Below are positions 44,666 to 53,024 of a DNA stretch of 64,000 nt, in pieces (the stretch's first letter is position 1; each line of letters begins with the position of its first letter). Origin of the DNA: Pseudomonadota bacterium (GTDB taxonomy: Bacteria; Desulfobacterota; Binatia; Binatales; Binataceae); contig JAJPHI010000011.1 in assembly GCA_021325355.1 (NCBI GenBank), positions 124,001-188,000 of the forward strand, written 5' to 3'. The notes beneath the pieces were generated by a model that was not told the DNA's origin, ran no database searches, and was given only the letters and a program-made list of their open reading frames with translations. A program made the translations under genes and the position numbers.

Positions 44666-44842
44666 AGTGCGTTCCGCGCCGCGGCGTGCCGGCGCCGCCA
44701 TTTTGCCCGATGGCGCGCCGCCCGCAGTCGCGGCGCCTCGGCGCCAGGCCGACGCGCCGCCCGCGCTCCGATCGCGTTGCCGCCAGCATGGATCAAACCC
44801 AACCGCATGAGTCGCTGACAAAGCGGCCAAGGAGTCTCTGAC

Positions 44843-46045
44843 ATGGCCAGCCCTGCGCCTTTGACCGGCGTCAAGGTCCTCGACCTCACCAAGCTCGCCC
44901 CCGGACCGCACTGCACGATGATCCTCGGCGACCTCGGCGCCGACATCATCCGCATCGACGAACCCGGGCCGCCCACCGGTCGGCGCGCCGAGCAGGCGGG
45001 TGGCGGCAACGTCCAGGCCCCGCGGCAAAGCGCGGCGCCGACCAATGCGCTCGCCCGCAACAAACGTTCGATCGCCTTGAACCTCAAGAGCGGACCCGGC
45101 AAGGAGATCTATCTGCGCCTCGCGCAGCGCGCCGACGTCGTGGTCGAGGAATTCCGCCCCGGCGTCGCCAAACGCCTCGGTATCGATTACGACATCCTCG
45201 GCGTGCGCAATCCCCGGCTCATCTACTGCGCGATTACCGGCTTCGGCCAGACCGGTCCCTTCAAAAACTACGTCGGTCACGATCTCAATTACATCGCCAC
45301 CGCCGGCGCGCTCTCCCTGATGGGCCCGGCCGACGGGCTCCCCGCCATCCCCTGGAACTGGCTCGCCGACTACGCTGGCGGCGGGATGCACGCCGCCATC
45401 GGCATCCTCGCCGCGCTGGTCTCGCGCAGTCAGACCGGCCGCGGCCAATATGTCGATATCGCGATGCTCGACGGCGTGATGCTCTTGCTGGCCCAGGCGC
45501 TTTCGGCCCACTTCACCAGCGGCCGCGTGCCAACCCGCGGCACCACCCCGATGGACGGTGCCGCCCCGCATTACAATCGCTATTTCACCAAAGACGGCAA
45601 GATCATCACCATCGCTTCGATGGAGCCGTGGTTTTACGCCAATCTGTGCCGTGCGATGGGTTGTGAGGAATACCTCGCCGATCAGAACAACAAGGCCAAA
45701 TGGCCCGAAATTCATGCGCGCTTTACCGAACTCTTCAAAACCCGCACTCGCGATGAATGGTTCGACCATCTGAGCAAGTCCGATATCTGCGTGGGCAAGA
45801 TGCTCACCCTCGATGAACTCGAGCACGATCCCCAAATCAAGGCGCGCAACATGATCGTCGAGGTCGAGGCGCCCTCCGGCGAGAAGGTCAAGCAGCTCGG
45901 CATCGCCATGAAATTCTCCGAAACGCCGGGCTCGATCCGCTCCGTCGCCCCGCAGATGGGCCAGCATACCGACGCCATCCTGGCCGACCTCGGCTATACC
46001 CCCGAACAAATCGAGCGCTGGCGCGCCGACGGCGCAATTCGCTAG
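44843..46045 (+). CDS. CoA-transferase, class III (CaiB/BaiF family)
   Basis: The 400-residue protein belongs to the class III CoA-transferases, which move CoA between acyl groups via a covalent Asp intermediate. Landmarks are LTGVKVLDLTKLAPGPHCTMILGDLGAD, NKRSIALNLKSGPGKEIYLRLAQRADVVVEEFRPGV and ALVSRSQTGRGQYVDIAMLDG with the probable catalytic Asp. The C-terminal third is ELEHDPQIKARNMIVEVE. Homologues include succinyl-CoA:carboxylate transferases and bile-acid or carnitine enzymes. It precedes LLM and enoyl-CoA hydratase genes on the same strand, which suggests activation of a carboxylic acid for degradation. Confidence 0.93.
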   Translation: MASPAPLTGVKVLDLTKLAPGPHCTMILGDLGADIIRIDEPGPPTGRRAEQAGGGNVQAPRQSAAPTNALARNKRSIALNLKSGPGKEIYLRLAQRADVVVEEFRPGVAKRLGIDYDILGVRNPRLIYCAITGFGQTGPFKNYVGHDLNYIATAGALSLMGPADGLPAIPWNWLADYAGGGMHAAIGILAALVSRSQTGRGQYVDIAMLDGVMLLLAQALSAHFTSGRVPTRGTTPMDGAAPHYNRYFTKDGKIITIASMEPWFYANLCRAMGCEEYLADQNNKAKWPEIHARFTELFKTRTRDEWFDHLSKSDICVGKMLTLDELEHDPQIKARNMIVEVEAPSGEKVKQLGIAMKFSETPGSIRSVAPQMGQHTDAILADLGYTPEQIERWRADGAIR

Positions 46046-46071
46046 CCCGCGACCGCGCGCTTCAGGCAGTC

Positions 46072-46101
46072 CGGAGCGCATTCCCCACGGAATGCGCTCC
46101 G
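46072..46101. other. 13-bp intergenic stem-loop
   Basis: CGGAGCGCATTCC (46072-46084) pairs perfectly with GGAATGCGCTCCG (46089-46101) around CCAC. It fills much of the 74-bp gap between the CoA-transferase and LLM genes. There is no T-run. It could be a terminator, processing site or attenuator. Confidence 0.55.
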
Positions 46102-46119
46102 CCGATCGGAGAAAAGTAC

Positions 46120-47163
46120 ATGGTTCAGTTTGGCTACATGCCCGATACCCATGGCGGTCCCTATAACCAGCCCGAGCCGACGCCGCAGATGAGCGCCGAC
46201 TTCGCCGCCCAACTGCTCGACGAAGCCGCGGCCGCCGAAAAATACGGCTTCGACGCGGTCTTCGTCCCCGAACGCCACGCCCGCACCGAATGCATGTTCC
46301 CCAGTCCGCTGCCCCTGATGGCCGCCATTGCCGCCCGCACCCACCGCGTCAAAATCGGCACGGACATCATGATGCCGCCGCTCTACAACCCCGTCCATCT
46401 CGCCCAAACCACCGCGCTTATCGACGTCCTCTCGCGCGGCAGGCTCATCCTTGGCGTCGGCGTCGGCTACCATCCGGATTACTTCAAACACCTCGGCATC
46501 CCCTTCAAGCAGCGCGAAGGGCGCTTCGAGGAAACCCTTGAAATCCTGCTCAAGGCCTGGACCACCGCCGGCCCCTTCGCCCATCACGGCAAGTACTTCA
46601 ACTTCGACGCGATCCACGTCACGCCCAAACCCTTCCAACGGCCACGTCCGCCGATTTGGATCGGTGCCTTCGCACCCAAATCCATCGCCCGCGCCGGACG
46701 CCTCGCCGACGGTTGGTCGATGGCGCCCTTCCTCGACCCCATCGAGAACATCAAGACGCAAGTCTCGATCTACCGCGAGGCGGCGGCGAAGGCCGGCAAG
46801 AAACCCTACATCTCGCTCTTCCGCGACGGCTGGCTGGCGTCCTCGAAAGAGGAGGCCGAGCGGATCTTCGGCCGCCTCTGGATCGAGGAATGGAAGTTCT
46901 ACACCAAATGGGGGATGCTCGACGCGGCCGACGCCGCGCAGGGCGACGCCTATTATTCCTTCGACAAGCTGCGCCGCTACGGCTACCCCATCATGGGCAA
47001 CGCCGCCGACTGGCTCGAAGCGCTCGATCGCTGGGACCGCGTCGTCGGCGGTGTCGATTCCTTCGTCCTGCGCGTGCGGCTCCCCCTCGGACCATCGAAG
47101 GAGCAGGTGATGGAATGTATCCAGCGCCTCGGCGAAGAAGTGCTGCCGAAATTTCGCCGCTAG
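46120..47163 (+). CDS. LLM class flavin/F420-dependent oxidoreductase
   Basis: The 347-residue protein is a luciferase-like monooxygenase-fold enzyme. The TIM-barrel start is MVQFGYMPDTHGGPY, followed by AAEKYGFDAVFVPERHAR, RTHRVKIGTDIMMPPLYNPV and DVLSRGRLILGVGVGYHPDYF. These fit bacterial LLM enzymes that use FMN or coenzyme F420. The cofactor cannot be settled from this sequence. Members act on sulphonates, alkanes, ketones or aldehydes. It lies between a CoA-transferase and an enoyl-CoA hydratase. Confidence 0.92.
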   Translation: MVQFGYMPDTHGGPYNQPEPTPQMSADFAAQLLDEAAAAEKYGFDAVFVPERHARTECMFPSPLPLMAAIAARTHRVKIGTDIMMPPLYNPVHLAQTTALIDVLSRGRLILGVGVGYHPDYFKHLGIPFKQREGRFEETLEILLKAWTTAGPFAHHGKYFNFDAIHVTPKPFQRPRPPIWIGAFAPKSIARAGRLADGWSMAPFLDPIENIKTQVSIYREAAAKAGKKPYISLFRDGWLASSKEEAERIFGRLWIEEWKFYTKWGMLDAADAAQGDAYYSFDKLRRYGYPIMGNAADWLEALDRWDRVVGGVDSFVLRVRLPLGPSKEQVMECIQRLGEEVLPKFRR

Positions 47164-47306
47164 CCGTCCGCCGCCCGCGCCATCCCAACCCGGATTGGCG
47201 CGCCGGCGACGCTTAAGCGGCCGCGCACCCCGCGCTCGATCACCCCGCAGCGATCCCAACGCCGGCTTTTGCTAAGTTCTCGCCCATCACCAGGAGGAAA
47301 TCAGTC

Positions 47307-48125
47307 ATGAGCAGCTACGAAACCATGATCTACGAGAAGGTCGAGGATCACATCTTTCGCCTGACGCTCAACCGGCCCGAGAAGCTCAACGCGATGTCGC
47401 AGAAGCTGCTCGGCGAGCTCGACCAGGTGATGAGCGAGTATGAAAGCGACGACAGCGCGAGCGTCCTGATTATTCGCGGCGCCGGCCGCGCCTTCTGCGC
47501 CGGTTACGACCTCCAGCCGACCCAACGGCAGGGCTCCGGCTTTACCGTCCACAGCGATCGCCTCGGCCTGCAGAAGATGGTCGATCGCTGGCAGCGCCTC
47601 TGGGCCTTGCCGAAACCCGTGATCGCCCAGGTCCACGGCTACTGTCTCGCCGGCGCCACCGAGTTCGTCGGTCACTGCGATATCGTCTTCGCCAGCGACG
47701 ACGCCCAATTCGGCCATCCCGCCGGCCGTTCACTCGGCATCCTGCCCACGCTCTCGATGTGGCCCATCCTGATGGGTCCGCGCAAAGCCAAAGAGTATTT
47801 CTTCACCGGCGACCTGATGAGCGCGCAGGAAGCTCTCGACTGGCACCTCGTCAACCGCGTCTTTCCCAAGGATCGCCTCGAAGCCGAAACCCTCGACTAC
47901 GCCCGCCGCGTCGCGACCGTCCCGCTCGAACTCCTGACGCTGCACAAAGCGGCCGTCAATCGCTACCTCGATGTCCTCGGCTTCCGCGCCCTCGAGCAGT
48001 CCGCCGCCGATCTCGACTGCATCGCCCATCAGACCGAAGCCGCCAAAGGCTTCATGAAGGCGAGCCGCGAGCGCGGTCTGAAGGCTGCCCTGTCCGAACG
48101 CGACCGCCCCTTCGCGAAACGCTAG
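47307..48125 (+). CDS. Enoyl-CoA hydratase/isomerase family protein
   Basis: The 272-residue crotonase-fold protein has the oxyanion-hole motifs GRAFCAGYDLQ and VHGYCLAGATEFVGHCD. The region around HPAGRSLGILPTLSMWPILMGPRKAKEY differs from the standard enoyl-CoA hydratase by carrying no clear second catalytic Glu, so a hydratase, isomerase or dehalogenase-like role is possible. It is the last gene of the plus-strand set with CoA-transferase and LLM oxidoreductase, consistent with a beta-oxidation-type route. A hairpin follows. Confidence 0.92.
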   Translation: MSSYETMIYEKVEDHIFRLTLNRPEKLNAMSQKLLGELDQVMSEYESDDSASVLIIRGAGRAFCAGYDLQPTQRQGSGFTVHSDRLGLQKMVDRWQRLWALPKPVIAQVHGYCLAGATEFVGHCDIVFASDDAQFGHPAGRSLGILPTLSMWPILMGPRKAKEYFFTGDLMSAQEALDWHLVNRVFPKDRLEAETLDYARRVATVPLELLTLHKAAVNRYLDVLGFRALEQSAADLDCIAHQTEAAKGFMKASRERGLKAALSERDRPFAKR

Positions 48126-48136
48126 CGCGCGCTCAC

Positions 48137-48172
48137 GCGGGGAGATCAGCGCCGCGCCGCTGCTCTCCCCGC
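48137..48172. terminator. Hairpin between convergent genes
   Basis: GCGGGGAGA (48137-48145) pairs with TCTCCCCGC (48164-48172). Within the loop CAGCG and CGCTG can pair. It separates the hydratase gene from the convergent secreted-protein gene. Confidence 0.55.
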
Positions 48173-48189
48173 GCTCTTCGCCAATCCGC

Positions 48190-48789
48190 TTATTGCGCGC
48201 CGCCGTTGCCGTTGGCGCCGCCCGCCGCCGGTGCGCCTGCCGCGGCACCTGCCGCCGGCGCGCCTGCCGCGGCGCTGCCGGCCGGTGCGTTCGGCGCGCC
48301 AGCGCTGTCCGCCGCAGCACCGCTGTCCGCCGCCGCAACGCTCGTCGATCCCTTCGCCGTCCCTTCAGCGCTGTTCGCCGCCGCGCCGCTGGCCCCGCGA
48401 TGGCCCGCGCGTCCGCGATGCCACGACGGATGCTTCCACCGACCCTCGCCGGACGCCGTCAGCGGCAGAAAGTTCCCCGGATCCTCCGCGATCGCGGTGC
48501 GCAGGTCGCCGTGCGCATCGAGAAAGTCCCGCCACTCCGGATGGCGCGACGCGAAGCCGGCGCTGCTCACCAGACGTGGATTGCGCGCCAGCTCCTGGAT
48601 TATCGCCGGATGCTCCTGGCTGAACTGATCGAACGCCTGGTAGTCGTCCATCGCCAAATCGCTCGCAGGTGCCCCGCCCGAAGTGATAAAAACCTGCGGC
48701 TGCTGTGACGATTGCGCCATCGCCGTCAACGGCCACACGAGCGCCGCTCCCGCAACGATCGTCAGCCCAACGGTCGCTAACTTTTTCAT
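48190..48789 (-). CDS. Secreted Ala/Gly/Pro-rich protein of unknown function
   Basis: The 199-residue protein starts after a strong ribosome site GGAGGAGG. It has an N-terminal signal peptide ending near ALVWPLTAMAQ. The middle part has a repeated theme, EHPAIIQELARNPRLVSSAG and then RHPEWRDFLDAHGDLRTAIA. Similar HP...L...NP units occur in soil bacteria of this kind but have no known role. The C-terminal 60 residues are low-complexity Ala, Gly and Pro (SAAAGAPAAGAAAGAPAAGG). It is exported, probably to the periplasm or surface. Confidence 0.75.
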   Translation of the reverse strand: MKKLATVGLTIVAGAALVWPLTAMAQSSQQPQVFITSGGAPASDLAMDDYQAFDQFSQEHPAIIQELARNPRLVSSAGFASRHPEWRDFLDAHGDLRTAIAEDPGNFLPLTASGEGRWKHPSWHRGRAGHRGASGAAANSAEGTAKGSTSVAAADSGAAADSAGAPNAPAGSAAAGAPAAGAAAGAPAAGGANGNGGAQ

Positions 48790-49224
48790 CTGTCAGTACC
48801 TCCTCCTTGCGTCTCTGCGCACTCAGCTCCGCTCCTGCTCCCGACCAGGGTCGGTCCTGCCGTCCCTCTCTCGTTCGAGGCGTTGCCAGGCGACCGATCC
48901 TTCATCAGTGGAAAAAAAGGGAAGCCGGCGAAGTTCACGACTCTTTCGCGACAGCGGCCCGGGGGAGGAGGTCCTGTCACAAAGTCCGGAGCCGGAAACT
49001 GTCGCCGGCAGGGTTGGGAACTTGTTTCGTCAATTACTTAACTAAGCAAGGCGCGGGCCTTACGACCGCCTGCATTTAACTCGCGCAGCTCTGCACTAAA
49101 ATGGGCTGAATGGCCCGCCCGCGCCGGCCGCACTCCGAAAAAACTTCTTCAGATTGCCAATCCGCGAAGGCCCTCTGGAAACCCTCGCCAACTTCCAGCC
49201 CGCTGCCCGCGCCGCCGCCGTCGC
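48790..49224. other. 435-bp region with no gene
   Basis: No supported gene lies here. The first part is the leader of the minus-strand secreted-protein gene, with GGAGGAGG close to its start. The leader could be long (up to about 250 bases) and contains a T7 run followed by GC-rich stretches that can fold. An AT-rich patch at about 49030-49060 might hold a promoter. I do not recognise a known riboswitch class. Confidence 0.4.
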
Positions 49225-50088
49225 TCACGGCCCGGCCAGCACCAGGATCGCCGATTGCCGCAGCGCCGGATCGAAGCGCACCAGATAAGCCGGCAGGTCG
49301 TTGCGCTCGAATGCCACATTGGTCTCACCAGGACACGCACAGCGCGCCACCAGACCATCGTTGACCACGGCAAAACGATCAAGATTCAAGGCCGCGACGC
49401 CGGCCTTGTCCGGCCGCAGCTCGAGCGTCAGGCGGCGCCGATCGAAACTCACGCGGCTGACCAGCGGCGCGCCGTCGATCGTCAGGCGATGCTCCACCCA
49501 GGCGGCAAAAGCCGCCTCACTCATGCGATGGACTTCCGGATAGCGGCGAGCAACCTGCAGGATAGCGGGACGGAGGAGCCCTCGCTCCGCTTTGGCGTCC
49601 GCTTCATCCTGGCGCTTTATCGCCGCCCAAAGCTGCTGCGACCACTGGCGAATCGCGCCCTGATCGGCGCCCGGCAGCGCCGCATACTCGCCGATCTCGC
49701 GCTCGGCTTCCGCGAGGTCGCTGCCGGCCAGCGCCTGCGGGATTGCGCGCGCGAGCTCGTCGCGCCGCTCCGTCTCGACTTCCGCGGCGATCACGGCGCT
49801 TGCGCCGGCGCCTTCTCTGGCCGCCCGCAGGCAGACCTGGTCCTGTTCGTTCAGCGGATAGCTCGGCGCGCCAATCTGATGCTCGACGCGGCAGAGATCA
49901 TTGTCGATTTCCCGCCGCTGCCATTCAGGCAGATTCGCCGCCGCGCGCGCTTCAAGTAGTTCCCGATGGGCCGCCGGATAGTTGCCCGCGCTCAGGTCCG
50001 TCCGCGCCTGCCGCAGCGCCGGCCCGGCGCATCCGGCGAGCACCAACAGCACCCCGGCGCGACCCAGTCGCCCAAGCGCTCGCTTCAT
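49225..50088 (-). CDS. Lipoprotein of unknown function
   Basis: The 287-residue protein starts at ATG 50088. The lipobox is LLVLAGC. The mature part begins LRQARTDLSAGNYPAAHREL, resembling a TPR helix pair. There is a helical middle domain with QGAIRQWSQQLWAAIKRQDEADAKAERGL, and the last 100 residues are beta-rich with RLTLELRPDKAGVAALNLD. No family is recognised. It may be an outer-membrane or periplasmic scaffold. The gene upstream on the other side is tRNA-Leu. Confidence 0.75.
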   Translation of the reverse strand: MKRALGRLGRAGVLLVLAGCAGPALRQARTDLSAGNYPAAHRELLEARAAANLPEWQRREIDNDLCRVEHQIGAPSYPLNEQDQVCLRAAREGAGASAVIAAEVETERRDELARAIPQALAGSDLAEAEREIGEYAALPGADQGAIRQWSQQLWAAIKRQDEADAKAERGLLRPAILQVARRYPEVHRMSEAAFAAWVEHRLTIDGAPLVSRVSFDRRRLTLELRPDKAGVAALNLDRFAVVNDGLVARCACPGETNVAFERNDLPAYLVRFDPALRQSAILVLAGP

Positions 50089-50184
50089 GCCTCCACCCCC
50101 TTGTTTCGCCACGCGGCGCCCTCTGCTTACCGCCGCTCAGCCGCCCGATCCCGACACGCCCGATGCGTCAGCGCGGCGAGTTGC

Positions 50185-50190
50185 TATAAT
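50185..50190 (+). promoter_or_regulatory. -10 element of the tRNA-Leu promoter
   Basis: A perfect TATAAT lies 30 bp before the tRNA-Leu gene. No good -35 is seen at the usual distance. Confidence 0.5.
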
Positions 50191-50219
50191 CACGCCCCGT
50201 CGGTCGCCTTGTGCCTCAC

Positions 50220-50300
50220 GCGAGAGTGGCGGAACGGCAGACGCGCCGGACTTAGGATCCGGTGCCGCAAGGCGTGGGGGTTCAAGTCCCCCCTCTCGCA
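50220..50300 (+). tRNA. tRNA-Leu (anticodon TAG)
   Basis: A class II tRNA folds here: acceptor GCGAGAG (50220-50226) pairs with CTCTCGC (50293-50299). The anticodon loop is CTTAGGA (anticodon TAG), the variable arm TGCCGCAAGGCG is long, and the T-arm has TTCAAGT. The discriminator is A and CCA is not encoded. It reads CUA/CUG-type leucine codons. A TATAAT lies upstream. Confidence 0.97.
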
Positions 50301-50350
50301 GTACCGCACGGCCGACCGTCCCGCCACCCGATCGTTCCGCCAGCCCGGGT

Positions 50351-50746
50351 TTAGCTCAGATACTGCTCATCGGTCACTTTTTCCATCCACTCGATCCCTT
50401 TGCCGTCGAGCTTCTCGACGATCGCAATATGCGACATCGCGGTCGTCGCCGTCGCCCCGTGCCAATGCTTCTTGCCCGGCGGGCACCAGACGACGTCGCC
50501 CGGCCGAATCTCCTGCTTCGGTTCGCCCCAGCACTGCGTCCACCCACAGCCGGCGGTGACGATAAGGGTCTGGCCGAGAGGATGGGTATGCCAGGCGCTG
50601 CGCGCGCCGGGCTCGAAGGTCACCAGCGCGCCCGTCGATCGCGCCGGTGCCGGAGGCTCGAACAAAGGGTCGATTCGTACCGCTCCGGTAAAGTACTCCG
50701 CCGGTCCTTTGCGGGAAGGGATTGAGCCGCTGCGCTTCAGTTCCAT
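50351..50746 (-). CDS. Cupin domain protein
   Basis: The 131-residue single-domain cupin has metal ligands in WHTHPLGQ and the second motif [16 protein letters not shown]. It resembles the small cupins often found with carboxymuconolactone decarboxylases. Its role may be isomerisation or dioxygenation of small organic acids, but the gene is alone here. A long gap and lexA follow. The metal site residues are His54 and His56 in WHTH and a later His. Confidence 0.87.
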   Translation of the reverse strand: MELKRSGSIPSRKGPAEYFTGAVRIDPLFEPPAPARSTGALVTFEPGARSAWHTHPLGQTLIVTAGCGWTQCWGEPKQEIRPGDVVWCPPGKKHWHGATATTAMSHIAIVEKLDGKGIEWMEKVTDEQYLS

Positions 50747-50969
50747 GGTCGCTCCTTGCTATGGCCGACTTTCCACGCTGCCCGTCGGCCTTAAGCAGAA
50801 GCGCATTATATCCCGCGCTCGATTCCGGCTCGCAACGCGCGACCGGGCCGCGCCCGCAAAAACCGCGACACCACGATCCCGATTATTCCTGCGCGCTTAT
50901 TCCTGACTCGGGCGGATTTCCCGAGCCTGCTCCGCGCCGTTGTCGAGCGGACGAAGCGATACCGCTTTC

Positions 50970-51581
50970 CTAGCGATAATGCCGCATCAGGCCAACCACC
51001 ACGCCCCGGATTCGCATCGCCTCGGCTCTCACGAATATCGGTTGCATGCTCGGATTTGCCGGCTGCAGCCGCACCATGCCGTCGTCGCTCGGGTAGTATT
51101 TCTTGACCGTCGCCTCGTCGCCGATAAGCGCTACCACCGTCTCTCCGGGATTCGCCGTTTCGCAGCCTTCGACGATGATATAGTCGCCGTCCCGGATCCC
51201 CTCATCGACCATCGATTCGCCCTTGACGCGCAGACAATAGGTGTTGTCGCGCCGCACCAGCTCCTCGGGCACCGCGATTGTATCGCGGCCCTCGACCGCC
51301 TCGATCGGCGTGCCCGCCGCCACTTCGCCGACCAGCGCCAGCCGCCGAATTCCCCCCTGTTTGCCCTCAGGCACCTCCACCTCGAGCGCGCGGCTGTGAT
51401 TATGCAAACGCCGAATCAGACCCTTGGCTTCGAGATTATGCAGATGCTTATGAACGGTTGCCAAGGATGACAGCCCGAAGTACTGGCCGATTTCCGCTAG
51501 CGTCGGCGCATAGCCATTCTGATCGATATACTCCTGCAGATAATCGACCATCTGCTTCTGCCGCTTGGTCAGCGTCGTCAT
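50970..51581 (-). CDS. lexA: LexA repressor
   Basis: LexA represses SOS genes until RecA-stimulated self-cleavage. The 203-residue protein has an N-terminal winged helix (about 1-65, APTLAEIGQYFGLSSLATVHKHL). The cleavage bond is Ala89-Gly90 in EVAAGTP. The catalytic dyad is Ser123 in KGESMVDEGI and Lys160 in ATVKKYY. No classical LexA box could be seen in the 189-bp upstream region, so the operator in this lineage is different or unrecognised. It is divergent from the ferredoxin gene. Confidence 0.96.
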   Translation of the reverse strand: MTTLTKRQKQMVDYLQEYIDQNGYAPTLAEIGQYFGLSSLATVHKHLHNLEAKGLIRRLHNHSRALEVEVPEGKQGGIRRLALVGEVAAGTPIEAVEGRDTIAVPEELVRRDNTYCLRVKGESMVDEGIRDGDYIIVEGCETANPGETVVALIGDEATVKKYYPSDDGMVRLQPANPSMQPIFVRAEAMRIRGVVVGLMRHYR

Positions 51582-51770
51582 TTTCCCCCATCCGCCGCGA
51601 ACGAAGAAGATACCGGATTATGGCGAATGGCAGGCGAACATGCAACAATTTATTTAGGCTCTCTGCAGCAACGACTTAATTGCTGAGGATAACTTAAGCG
51701 CGGTCTTCCCTGCTCAAAGCGACCGGGTTTCCTTCCGCGCCGACGACGCATAACCTGAGATCGACCAGCC

Positions 51771-52142
51771 ATGGCCACTCTGCGTATCCTGTTCGAAAAC
51801 GGCGAACCCGAACGGATCATCGAGTTCGACCCGCGCAAGGCCCCGTTCCACCACGACGGCCGCCCCGGCTCGATCCTCGACGTGATGCTCGGTCATGGCG
51901 TCCATCTCGAACACGCCTGCGGCGGCAACTGCGCCTGCACCACCTGCCACGTGATCGTCAGACAGGGCTTCAATCAGCTCGGCGAAGCCTCCGAGCAGGA
52001 AGAAGATCTGCTCGACCGCGCTCCCGGCCTGACCCCGACTTCGCGTCTCGGCTGTCAGACCGTCATCGACGACCCCAACGCCGAGATCGTCATCGTGGTG
52101 CCGCGCTTCACCATCAACCAGGTCAGCGAAACGCGCGAGTAG
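51771..52142 (+). CDS. fdx: [2Fe-2S] ferredoxin, Isc type
   Basis: The 123-residue ferredoxin matches the Isc-type Fdx: HACGGNCACTTCHVIV provides Cys50, Cys56 and Cys59, and Cys95 in SRLGCQT is the fourth ligand. An extra Cys54 is present. QLGEASEQEEDLLDRAPGL and PRFTINQVSE are typical of the E. coli-like protein. It delivers electrons to biosynthetic or cluster-assembly enzymes. It lies 25 bp before a ferredoxin-reductase gene, so the pair is probably a redox unit. Confidence 0.95.
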   Translation: MATLRILFENGEPERIIEFDPRKAPFHHDGRPGSILDVMLGHGVHLEHACGGNCACTTCHVIVRQGFNQLGEASEQEEDLLDRAPGLTPTSRLGCQTVIDDPNAEIVIVVPRFTINQVSETRE

Positions 52143-52167
52143 CGTCGTTTCAGGGGCTGACGAAGCG

Positions 52168-52920
52168 ATGGCTGACGAAGCGAAGGCCGCCGACTCGACC
52201 GCTGCCGTTCCCGCCACCCCCAGGCGCCCGGTCTGGCGCGCGCTGGTCGAGCGGATCACCGATCACGCGCCCGACGTACGCTCACTCTTCCTCCGCCTCG
52301 ACGAGGCGCAGCTGCCGCCCGTCCTGCCCGGGATGTTCGTCTCGATCGCGATGGCGCTCGGCGACGAGCAGCGCGTCCGGCCCTACACCATCACCGCCAT
52401 CGACGCGACCCGCCGCTCATTCGAAATCGTCTTCAATCGCGTGGTCAACGGGCGCGGCAGCGCCTGGCTGTTTACGCGCCGCCTCGGCGATCAAATCGAA
52501 TTCACCGGGCCCTTCGGTACCTTCACGCTCGACCGTCCACCCGCCGCCGAGATCGTCTTCGTCGCCGACGGCGTCGCGATCGCGCCCGTTCGCCCGATGG
52601 TCCGCCGGGCGCTCGCCGTCACTCCCGCTCCGCGCGTGACGCTGCTCTATGGCGCCGAACGCCACGACCATCTGCTCTTCCTCGACGAGCTCGCCGCGCT
52701 CGCTCGCGTCCATCCCTCCTTCGACTTCGTCACGCTACCGCCCGCGAGCGACATCTATCCGCTACTGCAGGACGAAATTCGCCGCCGCTGGATCGAAGGC
52801 GACGGCAACCGCTCGCGCCATTTCTATATCTGCGGCGTCGGTCAGCCGGTCATCGCGCTCCGCGACCTTTTGCGCGGCGCCGGCTACGAACGGCGCGCCG
52901 TCCACTACGAAAAGTGGTAG
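52168..52920 (+). CDS. FAD-dependent ferredoxin/flavodoxin reductase-like oxidoreductase
   Basis: The 250-residue protein has an FAD-binding barrel with RPYTITAID (RxYS/T motif) and GPFGTFTLDRP. The NAD(P)-binding half has VTLLYGAERHDHLLFLDELAAL and a terminal YICGVGQPVIALRDLLRGAGYERRAVHYEKW with an aromatic end. This is the FNR-like superfamily. Its ferredoxin partner is probably the gene just upstream. It could supply electrons to a P450 or other oxygenases. Confidence 0.87.
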   Translation: MADEAKAADSTAAVPATPRRPVWRALVERITDHAPDVRSLFLRLDEAQLPPVLPGMFVSIAMALGDEQRVRPYTITAIDATRRSFEIVFNRVVNGRGSAWLFTRRLGDQIEFTGPFGTFTLDRPPAAEIVFVADGVAIAPVRPMVRRALAVTPAPRVTLLYGAERHDHLLFLDELAALARVHPSFDFVTLPPASDIYPLLQDEIRRRWIEGDGNRSRHFYICGVGQPVIALRDLLRGAGYERRAVHYEKW

Positions 52921-53024
52921 CGCCGCCGGTTGCGCCGCCGCCGCGTTCGATCTAAAGCGTCCTCCTGAGGGGCGCGCATCCTTTTCCCCGCAGTCCCCAT
53001 CGCCGCCCGCTCGAGGAGCTTCCG

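Noticed and set aside
48790-49060. c-di-GMP (GEMM) or cobalamin riboswitch in the leader
   Set aside because: Short similarities (GCGAAAGAG, CCACTG) were seen but the conserved cores of either class are missing.
51582-51770. A classical LexA box between lexA and fdx
   Set aside because: CGAACATG was noticed, but no matching inverted half (GTTCG) or other known LexA palindrome is present.
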